In this document: one piece after another, positions 16,092-26,610 of the stretch
Layout of the letters: every line of letters begins with the position of its first letter
Numbering within the stretch: position 1 is the stretch's first letter
Assembly (NCBI GenBank): GCA_022071965.1
Contig: JAJVIQ010000003.1
Coordinates: 124,001-188,000 of the forward strand
Direction: 5' to 3'
Origin: Gammaproteobacteria bacterium
Lineage (GTDB): Bacteria; Pseudomonadota; Gammaproteobacteria; JAJPIJ01
DNA: 64,000 nucleotides
Program-made: the position numbers and the translations under genes
The notes under the pieces: generated by a model
Seen by the model: only the letters and a program-made list of their open reading frames with translations
What the model was told of the DNA's origin: nothing
Database searches by the model: none

Positions 16092-16266
16092 GCGGGTCTC
16101 CGTCGGGTCGCCGGAAAATCCAGCCGCCAGATGGAGTTATCGGCGGAACCCGCAACTCCTTTATCGGGCGGGGACCGTCGACCGGGACCCGCCCCGGCGT
16201 GCCTCGCTCCCCGCCGGCGCCCGGGCTGCGCGCGGCGGCCGGCGCGAGGGCGCGGCGCACCCCCGC

Positions 16267-18252
16267 TCAGGGTGTCAGGACGCCGGAATACAGCCGGGAG
16301 AGATCGCGCGTGCCCGGGGGCCGGTGAGGGTAGTCGCTCAGCGACATGGCAGGGAATACCAGGGCCAGGTCGGGATGGCCGCCGATGAAATCGTCGGGAT
16401 AGTAGCCGTAGTGCCGTACCCCGGCGTCGGCGAGCACGCTCATCTGACCGGCCAGTGCCGCCCCGGGAACCGGCGTCCCGGTTCGCCAGTCGCGGCTCTG
16501 CAGCTCGAAGACGGTCTTGGCGCGGGTCGACGGCGCGATGCGGGCGGCCAGGATGCGCAGCCATTCCTCCGCGTCCGGTGCCTCCTCCATGTAGGGCATG
16601 GCCATGAGCGCGACATAGTCGTAGGTGGCCGCGAACTCGTCGGCATCCTGCGCGAACCACGCCTCGCTGTCCGGATCCATGACCACGCTCGCGTAGAGGT
16701 TGCGCGCGGTCTTGATGTCCGGGCGCATGGTGCGCACCGTATTGGTCAGCTCGCGCGTGAAGTCGATGAGGTAGCGGGTCTTCAGGCGCGCCCAGCGCCG
16801 CGCCATGCCGGGATCCGCCCGGATCGCCGCGGTCGGGCCCGGGAGTCTCCAGGCGTCGCGGTACACCCGCAATGCATCGGGGCTCACGTCCTCGTGATCG
16901 CTCAGCAGCGCGTCGTCGTGATACAGCACGCCGTCGAAATGCGCGTGCGCCGCGAGATCCTCGTAGATCTCCCGCACGATGGCGCGCGCACGCACGTTGA
17001 ACGGCGAGAGGCGACGGTAGGCATTGGCGGCGCTCTCATCGCCCGGCTCGCTCTGCACGCGCAGCGATGCCGGCGCCGGCCGCCCGCCGGGGTCGTATGC
17101 CAGGACCGGCATCCAGGCATAGACGCGCACGCCGGCGCGCGTCTTCAGCTGCCACGCGACGCGGTTGAAGAGATCGGCGCGCACCGGCAGGTGCCGATTC
17201 GGAAAATACATTGCGCTGGCGGTGCCGTCGGCGTCCGGGTCGGCGAAGGCCTGCAGGTAGACGGTGTTGATCTGCAGCGACTTGATGCGCTCGAGCAGCA
17301 CGTCTAGGTTGCGGTCCATCTGCGCCGCATCCTCGTCGTAGAGGTAGTCGAGGTCGACGTGGGCGACGCGTATCGGTGTCGTCCCGGGCCGGCGCTGCAG
17401 CATCCATACCAGCGCGGGCAGCGGGGCATTGGCCTCCATCAGATGCCGCGGAACCGAATCGAGCGCCGACAGCGTCGCCACCCCGTCGCGGAGCGTGAGA
17501 CTCAGGCTCATGCCGAGATCGGCAGCCACCTGCACGCCGACGCGCGAGTAGGCCCCGTACGGCCACACCATGACCCGTGGGCGCTTCCCCGTCGCTTCCC
17601 CGATGAACGCCGAATTGCGCTCCAGGTCCGCGCGCAGCCGGGCGCGGTACGCCGCGGCATCCTCGTAGGCCCGGGTCCCCGGGGAATAAATGCGCGTGGC
17701 GGCGGCCGGCTCCTCGTTGCCCTGCGGGTTGCCCTGCACGCCGCGATGCAGGGCGTAGCTGTGGCTCGCGAATTCGACGAGCCCCGAGGCGCTCATCTCG
17801 CGGATCTGCGCCAGTGACAGGAAGCGGCTGCGCGCCGCCTTCTCCGTGCCGTACTCCACCACGCCGCCCGCCGGCACATCGAGCCAGCTGCCGACCAGTG
17901 CCAGCACCGCGGGATAGCCGAATGCCTTCAGCAGCGGGTAGACGCGCGTGAAGAAGCTCACGTAGCCGTCATCGAAGGTCAGCAGCACCGCCTTCGGCGG
18001 GAGCCCCCGCGTGCCCGCGCGCGCCGCGAGGATGTCATCGACACTCACAGGCCGGTAGCCGTGCTCGCGCAGCCACGCGAAGTGCTGCGTGAGGCGCTGA
18101 GTGGAAGTGGCGATCGGATCGATGTCGATGTCATCCTCCACGTCGTCGCGGACGTCGTGATAGCAAAAGACGTCGAAGGTCTGGTTCGGCGGCGCCGCCT
18201 GCGCGGGGGCCACCGACATCCACACTGCGAGAAATGCCAGCAGAACCCGCAT
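16267..18252 (-). CDS. pgaB: Periplasmic PGA N-deacetylase / glycoside-hydrolase-like protein
   Basis: The 661-residue product has a signal peptide (1-20, ending PAQA) and two domains. The N-terminal polysaccharide deacetylase domain (about 25-280) shows FCYHDVRDD, the metal-binding TFDDGY and SHSYALHRG. The C-terminal part (about 300-640) is the PgaB hydrolase-like barrel, with AHVDLDYLYDED, YFPNRHLPVR and GVLYHDDALL. It partially deacetylates PGA so that it can be exported through PgaA. Unlike E. coli PgaB no lipobox Cys follows the signal peptide, so this one is probably soluble in the periplasm. It starts two bases after the pgaA stop. Confidence 0.92.
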   Translation of the reverse strand: MRVLLAFLAVWMSVAPAQAAPPNQTFDVFCYHDVRDDVEDDIDIDPIATSTQRLTQHFAWLREHGYRPVSVDDILAARAGTRGLPPKAVLLTFDDGYVSFFTRVYPLLKAFGYPAVLALVGSWLDVPAGGVVEYGTEKAARSRFLSLAQIREMSASGLVEFASHSYALHRGVQGNPQGNEEPAAATRIYSPGTRAYEDAAAYRARLRADLERNSAFIGEATGKRPRVMVWPYGAYSRVGVQVAADLGMSLSLTLRDGVATLSALDSVPRHLMEANAPLPALVWMLQRRPGTTPIRVAHVDLDYLYDEDAAQMDRNLDVLLERIKSLQINTVYLQAFADPDADGTASAMYFPNRHLPVRADLFNRVAWQLKTRAGVRVYAWMPVLAYDPGGRPAPASLRVQSEPGDESAANAYRRLSPFNVRARAIVREIYEDLAAHAHFDGVLYHDDALLSDHEDVSPDALRVYRDAWRLPGPTAAIRADPGMARRWARLKTRYLIDFTRELTNTVRTMRPDIKTARNLYASVVMDPDSEAWFAQDADEFAATYDYVALMAMPYMEEAPDAEEWLRILAARIAPSTRAKTVFELQSRDWRTGTPVPGAALAGQMSVLADAGVRHYGYYPDDFIGGHPDLALVFPAMSLSDYPHRPPGTRDLSRLYSGVLTP

Positions 18253-18254
18253 GT

Positions 18255-20732
18255 TCAGAACCTCACGTTGATGCCCGCCACGATCGCCGTCTCGTATTCC
18301 GGGTCGCCGTCGAACACGCGCCGTCCGTGCACCACGCCATAGTGCAGGCGGAACGCCTCGGAGAAATCCCAGTCGTGCTGATAGCTCACCCACCAGGTGT
18401 AGTCCGGGCTGTAATTCTCCTCCCAGTAGCCCCCCAGAGACAGGCCCAGACGCTGCGCGAAGCGGCGTTCGTAGCGACGGTAGTTCACCCATTCGTTGTC
18501 GAGCGTGAGGCCCAGGCTGGCGTCGCTCGCGGGGCTGTAGTAGATGACGTCGTCGCGATCGTTGAGCGAGCCGGCGCCCTCGAGAAACGCCGTCATCCTG
18601 TAGTGCGGCACCTGGATGACCCGCCGCTCGAACACCGCGCCCAGTTGATTGCGCTCGTTGCCGTCGTCGAAGTCGAGATAGCCGTAGCCTGCGCGCACGG
18701 CCTGCGACTCGTGCCACCGGTATTGCGCCGACACCCCGACGAAATTGCCGTCGACCCCGGCCCGGATACCGCGCAGCGGCACCTCCGTGGAGCTCAGTTC
18801 GGCCACCCCGCTCACGCTGAGATGGTCGTCGCGATACCAGGTGCCGCGCAAGGTGGCCGCGGGCGCGCTGCTGTCCTCGAATCCGCCGCCCACCTCCGCC
18901 GCCACGAGGTAGTTCGGCTGTGTGTATTCCACGCCGGCGCTCAGGCGATGGTCCGTGCCCGTGCCCTCCTCGAAGTCCGCGGTGGCGAAGTGCTGATGCA
19001 CGTAGGCGCGGGTGTAGTAGTCGATCGGGCGGGAGAACAGGAAGCTGTCGACCTCGATGCTGTCGTTGCCCAGTTCGCTGAACGTGCCATTGTCGGTGTC
19101 CCAGGTATGGCCATAGCGGGTCTCGACGATCAGTTCGCGCCGGCGGTACAGCTCCCAGGTCCGGGCGAAGCGCTGCACCTGCTTGTCCTCGGGAAACTCG
19201 CTCTCGAGCTGCCCCAGTATGCGCTCGGCCTCGGGATAGCGATGGCGATCGAAGAGCGTCGCGCCGTGGCCGATGCGCGCGAGCCGGAAGTCCGGCTCCT
19301 CGGCCAGGATCTGCCCGTACTCGCGCAATGCGCGGCGCGGCCAGCCGCGGCGGCGGTGCACGCTGGCCAGCTCCTGCTTCAGGTCCAGGCTGGCCGGCGC
19401 CAGCGCGTACATGTCGTCGAAGCGCCCGTTGGCCTCGAGGAGGTCGTCGGCGTAGGCGCGCCCCAGCGTTGCCGCCACCTCGGACTCGAACTTGCGGGGA
19501 TTGCTGCGCACCACCTTGCCTTCGGGGTGCCGCCGCCATACCGCCTGCTCCTCCGAGAGCTGATCGATGATGGCATAGGCGTGCCGGAAGTCGTCGACCT
19601 CGGTATAGGCGTAGAACAGGGCCAGCCGGGCATTGTAGCCCTTCGGATCGGTCTCCAGGACCTGCCTGTAGATGTCGATCGCGACCTCGGGCTGCTGCTC
19701 GTAGACGTAGGCGTCTCCGGCCGCCATGAGCGCGTAGTTGGGGATCTCGACGCCGCCGGACTTCAGGCGCTCGTAGATCCCGATCACCTCCTTCATGCGC
19801 ACCCGATCGCGCAACGCCGCCATTCGGTCGCAGGCCAGACGCCGATCGCGGGCAGAGGCGAGATCCAGCTGCTCCCAGGGCCTGCCGTGCAGGTCGTCGA
19901 GGTAGCGCAGCGCGCGATCGGTGTCGTCGAAGCGGCGATGCGGGTCGCGGCTGATCGGCGTGGTGCCGCCCCAGCGCGTCTGGATCGCGGCGCGATCGGC
20001 CTCCACCGCGAAGCGCTCCCCGGCCGCGTACAGCTCCGGCTGCCGCTGCATCAGGTCATACGCCAGGTGCGGGGCGCCCATCTTCGCGAGCGTCAGCACG
20101 CGCCGGCGGGTCGCCTCCCCGTGCGCCGGCTCGCGATCGAGCACTCGCTGGTACCAGTAAAGCGCATCGGCATAGGCGGTCGTCACCTCGTCGACGTAGC
20201 CGCGCGCGAACCATATCTCGAGCGACTGCGGGTGATGCGTCGCGGTCGCCTCGATCTGCCGCAGCGCGGACTCGCGCCGGCCCGACTCGGCCAATGTGCA
20301 GGCCAGCCCGATGCCGGCCTGCAGGTGCGCGGCGTCGCGCGCGAGGATCCCGCGGTAGACGCGTTCCGCCTGCGGATACCTCTTCTGGTTGCGGGACGCC
20401 TTGGCGAGCGTCTCCAGGACCGGGAACGGCGCGGACTTCAGGTCGACCTCGTCGATGAGCGCGATGACATCGGCCTCGCGGCCCGCCCAGCCGAGCACCT
20501 CGATGTAGTCGTGCAGATAGCGGCGTTCCGCCGGGTATTGCTCGCGCAGTTTCGCGAGCGCCGTGAGCGCCTCCACGTATCGGCCGGCGCGCGCCTCGGC
20601 CACGGCCCGCGCCTGCACATCGGCGGGCCGGTCCTCGCCGCGGGCGGCGCCGGGCAGCGATACGCAGAGGCACGCGGCCAGCCACACCCGCGCGACCGCG
20701 CGGCGCCTGCGCCCCCCTGCCTGGTGTCTCAT
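18255..20732 (-). CDS. pgaA: PGA export porin with TPR domain
   Basis: The 825-residue protein has a signal peptide (basic start, then a hydrophobic stretch ending PGAARG), a long helical TPR region (about 35-510, with repeats such as GRYVEALTALAKLREQYP and YPQAERVYRGILARD), and a C-terminal outer-membrane beta-barrel of about 300 residues that ends in NVRF with a terminal aromatic residue. It guides partly deacetylated PGA through the outer membrane. AGGAG eight bases before the ATG at 20732 fixes the start; a longer open frame upstream lacks a signal sequence. It is the first gene of the pga operon. Confidence 0.92.
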   Translation of the reverse strand: MRHQAGGRRRRAVARVWLAACLCVSLPGAARGEDRPADVQARAVAEARAGRYVEALTALAKLREQYPAERRYLHDYIEVLGWAGREADVIALIDEVDLKSAPFPVLETLAKASRNQKRYPQAERVYRGILARDAAHLQAGIGLACTLAESGRRESALRQIEATATHHPQSLEIWFARGYVDEVTTAYADALYWYQRVLDREPAHGEATRRRVLTLAKMGAPHLAYDLMQRQPELYAAGERFAVEADRAAIQTRWGGTTPISRDPHRRFDDTDRALRYLDDLHGRPWEQLDLASARDRRLACDRMAALRDRVRMKEVIGIYERLKSGGVEIPNYALMAAGDAYVYEQQPEVAIDIYRQVLETDPKGYNARLALFYAYTEVDDFRHAYAIIDQLSEEQAVWRRHPEGKVVRSNPRKFESEVAATLGRAYADDLLEANGRFDDMYALAPASLDLKQELASVHRRRGWPRRALREYGQILAEEPDFRLARIGHGATLFDRHRYPEAERILGQLESEFPEDKQVQRFARTWELYRRRELIVETRYGHTWDTDNGTFSELGNDSIEVDSFLFSRPIDYYTRAYVHQHFATADFEEGTGTDHRLSAGVEYTQPNYLVAAEVGGGFEDSSAPAATLRGTWYRDDHLSVSGVAELSSTEVPLRGIRAGVDGNFVGVSAQYRWHESQAVRAGYGYLDFDDGNERNQLGAVFERRVIQVPHYRMTAFLEGAGSLNDRDDVIYYSPASDASLGLTLDNEWVNYRRYERRFAQRLGLSLGGYWEENYSPDYTWWVSYQHDWDFSEAFRLHYGVVHGRRVFDGDPEYETAIVAGINVRF

Positions 20733-21012
20733 ACCGTCGCTCCTGCACGTCCCGCCGCGATTACCGGCCCGCCCCCATCCGCGGCCGATGAAGCCGCTAC
20801 CTGCTGCGCCGCAGCGCCCGCGTTCGGACCCAGGCTCCCTTGTGCCGTTGGTGAGGTCCAAATGCCATGCAAATGCCGTGGCCGGCTGCGCCGGATCGGC
20901 GAGGCCGCGGCCGCACTACCGGGATGCTGCATGCAGGCAGCGTCGCAGACTCTTGAAAGCGGGACGCCTTGTCCATGATACTGCGCCTGCGGAAAACAAA
21001 GGCCCAGCCACC

Positions 21013-21189
21013 GTGTCGAAGCTCGAACAGCAGCGCCCGTCCAAGGCGATCACAACGCAAAGCGAGCTCGATAGGCAAGCCCCGGCGGCGCCGCCGGGCG
21101 CCCGGCGCAAGGAGATCGGCGGCCCGAGAGGGCCGGAGCCGACCCGATACGGGGATTGGGAACGCAACGGCAAGTGCGTGGACTTCTGA
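21013..21189 (+). CDS. Small SDHAF4-like (DUF1674) protein upstream of sdhCDAB
   Basis: The 58-residue frame starts at GTG and ends with GPEPTRYGDWERNGKCVDF, which is the hallmark C terminus of the DUF1674/SDHAF4 family. In eukaryotes SDHAF4 binds flavinylated succinate dehydrogenase flavoprotein and promotes assembly of complex II while limiting oxidant damage. The first 30 residues are charged and probably flexible, as in relatives. The gene points towards sdhC, 282 bases away, so functional linkage is likely. The start is uncertain because the ribosome site (AAAGG, 11 bases away) is weak. The bases from 20733 to 21012 and 21190 to 21471 contain no other gene I can support. Confidence 0.75.
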   Translation: MSKLEQQRPSKAITTQSELDRQAPAAPPGARRKEIGGPRGPEPTRYGDWERNGKCVDF

Positions 21190-21471
21190 CGCATCGCCGA
21201 GTAACAAGCCAAGACGCGGCTTCCGTACGCGGCCGCCTGGGGGACAATCCGGGGTATCGCGCCACCCAGGCCGCGGCCGGGGCCGATCGACCGATCGCGG
21301 GCGCGGGCTGAGAAAGATCATCGTTCTCGCGCCGGCGACGGGCCCGAGTTCCTATGCGTTGTCGTTCGCGCCCCAGCGCGCCTCGAGCACCGCCGGATCC
21401 CGCCATTGCGCGCGCGGGCGCCGCGGCGAGGCGGGATCGATCGGGCACGAACAGGTCTCTGGAGCAGACAC

Positions 21472-21846
21472 ATGAACAAGAGCGCACGACCACTGTCGCC
21501 GCATCTGCAGGTCTACCGGCCGCAGCTCACCTCGGTCCTGTCGATACTTCACCGCGGCACCGGCATCCTGCTCACCCTGGGCACCGTCCTGCTGGTGTGC
21601 TGGCTGGCCGCCCTGGCGGCCGGTCCCGGGGCCTACGCCTCCACCCAGGCCTGGTTCGGGACCTGGTACATGCAGCTTTTCCTGTTCGCGTGGTCGGCCG
21701 CCCTCTTCTTTCACCTCTGCAACGGCATCCGGCATCTGTTCTGGGACGCCGGCATGGGGTACGAGCTGAAGCACACGTACGCATCCGGCTACGCGGTGCT
21801 GATCGCCACCGCGGTCCTCACCCTGGCCACCTGGATCGCGGCCTGA
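21472..21846 (+). CDS. sdhC: Succinate dehydrogenase cytochrome b556 subunit
   Basis: A 124-residue protein with three membrane helices carries the SdhC signature RPLSPHLQVYRP at the N terminus, SILHRGTGI around the quinone site and FHLCNGIRHLFWD, whose second-helix His is the expected haem ligand. It anchors the succinate dehydrogenase complex in the inner membrane and helps bind haem b and ubiquinone. GGAG eight bases before the ATG supports the start. It opens the sdhCDAB operon with only 11 bases before sdhD. Confidence 0.95.
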   Translation: MNKSARPLSPHLQVYRPQLTSVLSILHRGTGILLTLGTVLLVCWLAALAAGPGAYASTQAWFGTWYMQLFLFAWSAALFFHLCNGIRHLFWDAGMGYELKHTYASGYAVLIATAVLTLATWIAA

Positions 21847-21857
21847 AGGAGACCTCG

Positions 21858-22238
21858 ATGAATCTACGCTCCAGTCTGGGCATCGTGCGCGGCCTCGGCT
21901 CCGCGAAGAACGGCACGCATCACTGGTGGATGCAGCGGCTGACGGCGGTGGCCCTCGTGCCGCTCGCGATCTGGCTGGTCTTCGCCATCGTCTGCCTCTC
22001 GGGCGCGGACTACGCCACCGCCGTGCAGTGGTTCAGGTCCCCGGTCAACGCGGCGCTGATGGTGGCCGCCCTGTTCGCCATCTTCTATCACGCGCAGCTC
22101 GGCGTGCAGGTGGTCTTCGAGGACTACATCCATACCGAGTGGGTCAAGGTGACGGCGCAGATCGCCCTGAAGTTCGCCTGCATCCTGCTCGGGCTCGTCG
22201 CCGCCATCGCCGCATTGAAGGTCACGTTCGGAGCTTAG
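21858..22238 (+). CDS. sdhD: Succinate dehydrogenase membrane anchor subunit
   Basis: The 126-residue protein has three membrane helices and the SdhD pattern: GSAKNGTHHWWMQRLTAV at the N terminus, FYHAQLGVQVVFEDY with the haem/quinone-side His and Asp-Tyr region, and a C-terminal helix. Together with SdhC it forms the haem- and quinone-binding anchor. AAGGAG precedes the ATG by seven bases. sdhA begins six bases after its stop codon. Confidence 0.94.
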   Translation: MNLRSSLGIVRGLGSAKNGTHHWWMQRLTAVALVPLAIWLVFAIVCLSGADYATAVQWFRSPVNAALMVAALFAIFYHAQLGVQVVFEDYIHTEWVKVTAQIALKFACILLGLVAAIAALKVTFGA

Positions 22239-22244
22239 GCAAGA

Positions 22245-24032
22245 ATGACTCAGGCTTACAAGGTCGTTGAACACAAGTACGACGTCGTGATCGTCGGCGC
22301 GGGCGGCGCCGGCCTGCGCGCCACTTTCGGCATGGCCGCCAGGGGCCTGAAGACCGCCTGCGTCACCAAGGTGTTTCCGACGCGCTCGCACACCGTGGCC
22401 GCCCAGGGCGGCATGAGCGCCTCCCTGGGCAACATGGGCCCGGACGACTGGCGCTGGCACATGTACGACACCGTCAAGGGTTCCGACTGGCTCGGCGATC
22501 AGGACGCCATCGAATACATGTGCCGCGAGGCCGTGCCCGCGGTGATCGAGCTGGAGCACTACGGCGTGCCGTTCTCGCGCACCGACGACGGCAAGATCTA
22601 CCAGCGTCCCTTCGGCGGCATGACCACCGAGTACGGCAAGGGCATCGCGCAGCGCACCTGCGCCGCCGCCGACCGCACCGGGCACGCGATCCTGCACACC
22701 CTTTACCAGCAGTCCCTGAAGCACGATGCGGAGTTCTTCGTCGAGTACTTCGCCATCGATCTGCTGTTCGAGGACGGCGCCTGCCACGGCGTGGTGGCAT
22801 GGGACCTCGGCGAGGGCACGCTGCACGTGTTCCGTGCCCACCAGACCGTGCTCGCCACCGGCGGCTATGGCCGCGCCTTCTTCAGCGCCACCTCCGCGCA
22901 TACCTGCACCGGCGACGGCAACGCGATGGTCGCGCGCGCGGGTCTGCCGCTGCAGGACCTGGAGTTCATCCAGTTTCACCCCACCGGCATCTACGGTTCG
23001 GGCTGCCTGATGACCGAGGGCTGCCGCGGCGAGGGCGGCTACCTGACCAATGGCAACGGCGAGCGCTTCATGGAGCGTTACGCCCCGAACGCCAAGGACC
23101 TGGCCTCGCGCGACGTCGTCAGCCGCTCGATGACCATGGAGATCCTGCAGGGCCGCGGCGTCGGGCCGGAGAAGGATCACATCCACCTGCACCTCGAGCA
23201 CCTCGGACCCGAGGTGATCAACGAGAGGCTGCCGGGCATCGCCGAGACCGCGAAGATCTTCGCCGGCGTGGACGTCACCAGGCAGCCGGTACCGGTGCTG
23301 CCCACGGCGCACTACAACATGGGCGGCATCCCGACCAATCATCACGGCCAGGCCGTCACGCTCAGGGACGGCAATCCGGATACGCCGGTACCGGGACTCA
23401 TGGCCATCGGCGAGGCCGCGTGCGTGTCGGTGCACGGCGCCAATCGCCTGGGTTCGAACTCGCTGCTCGACATCATCGTCTTCGGCCGCGCCGCGGCCAG
23501 CTGGTGCGGCGACAACGTGCGGAGGAACCAGCCGCACAGGCCGCTGCACGCCGGGACCACCGACCGGATCATCGCCCGCTTCGATCGGCTGCGCCACGCC
23601 GGCGGCTCGCTGCCGACGGCGAAGATCCGCCTGGAGATGCAGCGCGCGATGCAGGCGCACTGCGCGGTGTTCCGCACCGGTCCGCTGATGGAGGAAGGCA
23701 TCGGCAAGCTGCAGAAGGTGTGGGATTCCTTCCGCGACGTGAAGGTGTCCGACCGCTCGCTCATCTGGAATTCCGACCTCGTGGAGACGCTGGAGCTGGA
23801 GAACCTGCTGCAGCAGGCGATGATCAGCATCAAGTCGGCGCTCAACCGCACGGAGAGCCGCGGCGCGCAGGCGCGCGACGACTACCCGGAGCGCGACGAC
23901 GTGAACTGGCTGAAGCACACGATTGCGTGGGTCGACGAGAAGGGCGGCGTGCGGTTCGACTATCGGCCGGTGCACATGTACACGCTCACCAACGAGGTCG
24001 AGGTCGTCGCCCTGAAGAAGCGCACTTATTGA
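22245..24032 (+). CDS. sdhA: Succinate dehydrogenase flavoprotein subunit
   Basis: The 595-residue protein shows the FAD-binding [12 protein letters not shown], the [10 protein letters not shown] motif with His49 for covalent flavin attachment, [11 protein letters not shown] around the substrate pocket, [10 protein letters not shown], and the capping C-terminal domain. It oxidises succinate to fumarate on the cytoplasmic face and passes electrons to SdhB. Flavin attachment is helped by SdhE, encoded at 28651, and possibly by the SDHAF4-like protein at 21013. Length and motifs are standard; no oddities. Confidence 0.97.
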   Translation: MTQAYKVVEHKYDVVIVGAGGAGLRATFGMAARGLKTACVTKVFPTRSHTVAAQGGMSASLGNMGPDDWRWHMYDTVKGSDWLGDQDAIEYMCREAVPAVIELEHYGVPFSRTDDGKIYQRPFGGMTTEYGKGIAQRTCAAADRTGHAILHTLYQQSLKHDAEFFVEYFAIDLLFEDGACHGVVAWDLGEGTLHVFRAHQTVLATGGYGRAFFSATSAHTCTGDGNAMVARAGLPLQDLEFIQFHPTGIYGSGCLMTEGCRGEGGYLTNGNGERFMERYAPNAKDLASRDVVSRSMTMEILQGRGVGPEKDHIHLHLEHLGPEVINERLPGIAETAKIFAGVDVTRQPVPVLPTAHYNMGGIPTNHHGQAVTLRDGNPDTPVPGLMAIGEAACVSVHGANRLGSNSLLDIIVFGRAAASWCGDNVRRNQPHRPLHAGTTDRIIARFDRLRHAGGSLPTAKIRLEMQRAMQAHCAVFRTGPLMEEGIGKLQKVWDSFRDVKVSDRSLIWNSDLVETLELENLLQQAMISIKSALNRTESRGAQARDDYPERDDVNWLKHTIAWVDEKGGVRFDYRPVHMYTLTNEVEVVALKKRTY

Positions 24033-24103
24033 AGCCCGGGGGCAGCCGGCTGGCGGCGGCGCCCCGGAGCGGTGAAACACGAATCTGACGAGGACTGGCA
24101 ACG

Positions 24104-24883
24104 ATGGCGGAATTCACGCTACCGAAGAATTCGAAAGTGCAGGCAGGCAAGACGCTGCGCGCGGCCACCGGCGCCCGCCGCTCGCGCGAGTTCCGCCTCT
24201 ATCGCTACGACCCGGACTCCGGGCAGAACCCGCGGCTGGACACCTACGAGATCGATCTGGACAGGTGCGGGCCGATGGTGCTCGACGCGCTGATCTACAT
24301 CAAGAACGAGCTCGACCCGACCGTGACCTTCCGCCGCTCCTGCCGCGAGGGCATCTGCGGCTCCTGCGCCATGAACATCGATGGCACCAACACGCTGGCC
24401 TGCACCAAGGCGATCGAGGACGTCGGTGGGGCGGTGAAGATCTATCCCCTGCCGCACATGCCCGTGGTCAAGGATCTCGTCCCCGATCTCACGCACTTCT
24501 ACGCGCAGTACGCCTCCATCAGGCCCTGGCTGCAGGCGGAGACGGCCGCGCCCGATCGCGAGCGCCTGCAGTCCAAGGAGGACCGGGCCAGGCTCGACGG
24601 GCTGTACGAGTGCATTCTTTGCGCGAGCTGCTCGGCGGCCTGCCCGAGCTACTGGTGGAACGGCGATCGCTACCTGGGGCCCGCGATCCTGCTGCAGGCC
24701 TACCGCTGGATCGTCGACTCGCGCGACGAGAACACCGGCGAGCGCCTGGACATGCTGGAGGATCCGTTCCGCCTGTACCGCTGCCACACGATCATGAACT
24801 GCACCAAGACCTGCCCGAAGGGACTGAACCCCGGCAAGGCGATCGGCGAGATCAAGAAGCTGATGGTCGAGCGGCAGGGCTGA
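24104..24883 (+). CDS. sdhB: Succinate dehydrogenase iron-sulfur subunit
   Basis: The 259-residue protein carries the three cluster-binding regions in order: CREGICGSC with a later NTLAC for the [2Fe-2S] cluster, [12 protein letters not shown] for the [4Fe-4S] cluster, and the last cysteines in [14 protein letters not shown] for the [3Fe-4S] cluster. Electrons move through these from FAD to ubiquinone. It is about 25 residues longer at the N terminus than E. coli SdhB, with an Arg-rich stretch, as in many other proteobacteria. A 71-base gap to sdhA keeps it in the operon. No terminator is obvious in the 245 bases that follow. Confidence 0.96.
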   Translation: MAEFTLPKNSKVQAGKTLRAATGARRSREFRLYRYDPDSGQNPRLDTYEIDLDRCGPMVLDALIYIKNELDPTVTFRRSCREGICGSCAMNIDGTNTLACTKAIEDVGGAVKIYPLPHMPVVKDLVPDLTHFYAQYASIRPWLQAETAAPDRERLQSKEDRARLDGLYECILCASCSAACPSYWWNGDRYLGPAILLQAYRWIVDSRDENTGERLDMLEDPFRLYRCHTIMNCTKTCPKGLNPGKAIGEIKKLMVERQG

Positions 24884-25128
24884 GCCGTTTGCGGTCCTCT
24901 CCAGGCGGCACCACCTTTGAGCCGCCCCGGGACGCGCAGGAACCGCCTCAGGCTAACCGCGCCTGTTTCACGTAACCATCGGACTGAGCCCCCCGAGGCT
25001 GGAGTGCCGGCGCCGCGGGTTATAGAAACCTTCACTGTAGTCTCAATCCATCTCGGCAGGACGGACCGCCGAAGTTCCCGCGGCAGACGGGAGCCAGGCC
25101 GCGGACGGCCGCCGGCGCCGCGCGCGGC

Positions 25129-26310
25129 TCAGGACGAGTGTGGCGCGAAACCCAGCAGCCGCCGCAGCAGCAGCGCCATCGCGGCGGTCCACGCGAGGGC
25201 GGCGCCCCACAGGATCACGGCGACCTCGCTCGTCGCGAAGTACGGCGCGGCGAGCCGCAACAAGGCCGAAATGCCGATGAGCACCGCGCCGGCGCCGACG
25301 TCGCCGAACCTCTCCAGCGGGCGGCGCTGCCGCATCATGTGCGTCCGCGCCATCATCGCCAGCGTGAGCGTGCCCAGCGCGCCGATCGTGATTCCATGCA
25401 GGGCCTGGCTCAGGCTCAGCGCGCCGGTGATCTGCGCGAACCCCTTCAATGTCAGCCCGATGATCAGCCAGAGGTAACCCAGCCCGAGGGTCCAGAGCTC
25501 GGGCCGATCGAGCACCGTCCACAGCCGCCAGCGCCAGGCGCGTATCGCCGTGGTCGCGGCGGCGGAGATCGCGAACGCACCGCTCGCCATGGCGGCGCCG
25601 GGAACCAGGTCGCATGCGGCGCCCGCGAGCATGAAGAGGATCACGAGCCGCTCCAGGCGCGGCTGCACACGCGCCTGGAGAACCTCGCCGCGGCGGTAAT
25701 AGTGGCCGGCCACCGCAGGCGAGATCGCACGACCGCCCATCAGCAGCATCAGCAACGCCAGCAGGTCGACCGCGAGCAGGAGCGCCAGGTATTGCGCGCC
25801 GGCCGGCAGGCCGGCGACGCCGGCACGATAGAGAAACGGGCACGCGCAGATCGCAATCAGCAGCGGACCGATGATGCGGTTCTCGATCTTCTTGGCCGCA
25901 CGCATGAACATCGGCGCGCCGCTGTACGCCACCAGCGCGGCGAAGAGCAGATTGGGGATCGCAGCGATCGCGCTCCCCCCGTCGACGAAAAACGGCGCTC
26001 CCCGCGCCGCGAGCCAGCACAGGAACAGCGCCGCATTCAGCGATGGTGACGACCTGGTGATCATGAAGCCGGCGACCACGGCCAAGGCGTACCCGAACAG
26101 CATCTCGTGCGCGTGCGCGTATGCCGTCGCGATCGGCCACCGGGCGCCGGCCGGGGATGTGCGCGCGTAGACCCACAGCAGTATCGCCACGATCGAGAAC
26201 AGCGCCGCCGCGGGGAACAGGACGGTATCCGCGGACACCGTGCGTCTGCGTTGAGGCGAGTGCGACGGTGCGGTCACCGTGCTCGCTGTCGTGGACGACG
26301 GCGCTGGCAT
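25129..26310 (-). CDS. nnrS: NnrS-family haem/copper membrane protein
   Basis: The protein of about 393 residues has around twelve membrane helices and the family motif AHAHEMLFGYALAVVAGFM, where His residues are the likely metal ligands, plus a second conserved LHGITIGALG segment. NnrS proteins are haem- and copper-containing membrane proteins that help bacteria tolerate nitric oxide and accompany denitrification or NO stress. No NO reductase or NnrR-type regulator is next to it. An ATG three codons upstream (26319) overlaps a TACAAT hexamer that could be the promoter -10, so I prefer the ATG at 26310. The gene is divergent from a short-chain dehydrogenase with a 300-base gap. Confidence 0.83.
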   Translation of the reverse strand: MPAPSSTTASTVTAPSHSPQRRRTVSADTVLFPAAALFSIVAILLWVYARTSPAGARWPIATAYAHAHEMLFGYALAVVAGFMITRSSPSLNAALFLCWLAARGAPFFVDGGSAIAAIPNLLFAALVAYSGAPMFMRAAKKIENRIIGPLLIAICACPFLYRAGVAGLPAGAQYLALLLAVDLLALLMLLMGGRAISPAVAGHYYRRGEVLQARVQPRLERLVILFMLAGAACDLVPGAAMASGAFAISAAATTAIRAWRWRLWTVLDRPELWTLGLGYLWLIIGLTLKGFAQITGALSLSQALHGITIGALGTLTLAMMARTHMMRQRRPLERFGDVGAGAVLIGISALLRLAAPYFATSEVAVILWGAALAWTAAMALLLRRLLGFAPHSS

Positions 26311-26610
26311 GGCTGCCATTGTACGCGGCGAGCGACGCACGGGGGGCGCGCGTTGCGTGTGCGGGCAGATCCACTGACACGGCGCGCCTCGCCCACGCGT
26401 ACAATACGATCGACGGCTCGCCTCGCGGGCCTTGGCCCCGCGGGACGCGCCGCCAGCGGTCCGGGTGGTCGCACCCGCCGTGCCCGTGTCACGGGACGAT
26501 CCCTCCGATGTGGGGCCGGGCCCCGGCCTTCCCACCCTACGGTCCTTGCCTCCGGCCGGCAGGCCTTCTATCTTGCATCGGGAGTTCGAAAACGGTGGAG
26601 GGTGGCGACG

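Noticed and set aside
18234-20978. A 914-codon plus-strand open frame lying opposite pgaA
   Set aside because: It mirrors the pgaA reading frame; high GC content at third positions keeps the antisense frame open. Its translation is His/Arg/Val-rich with no motif, signal or ribosome site.
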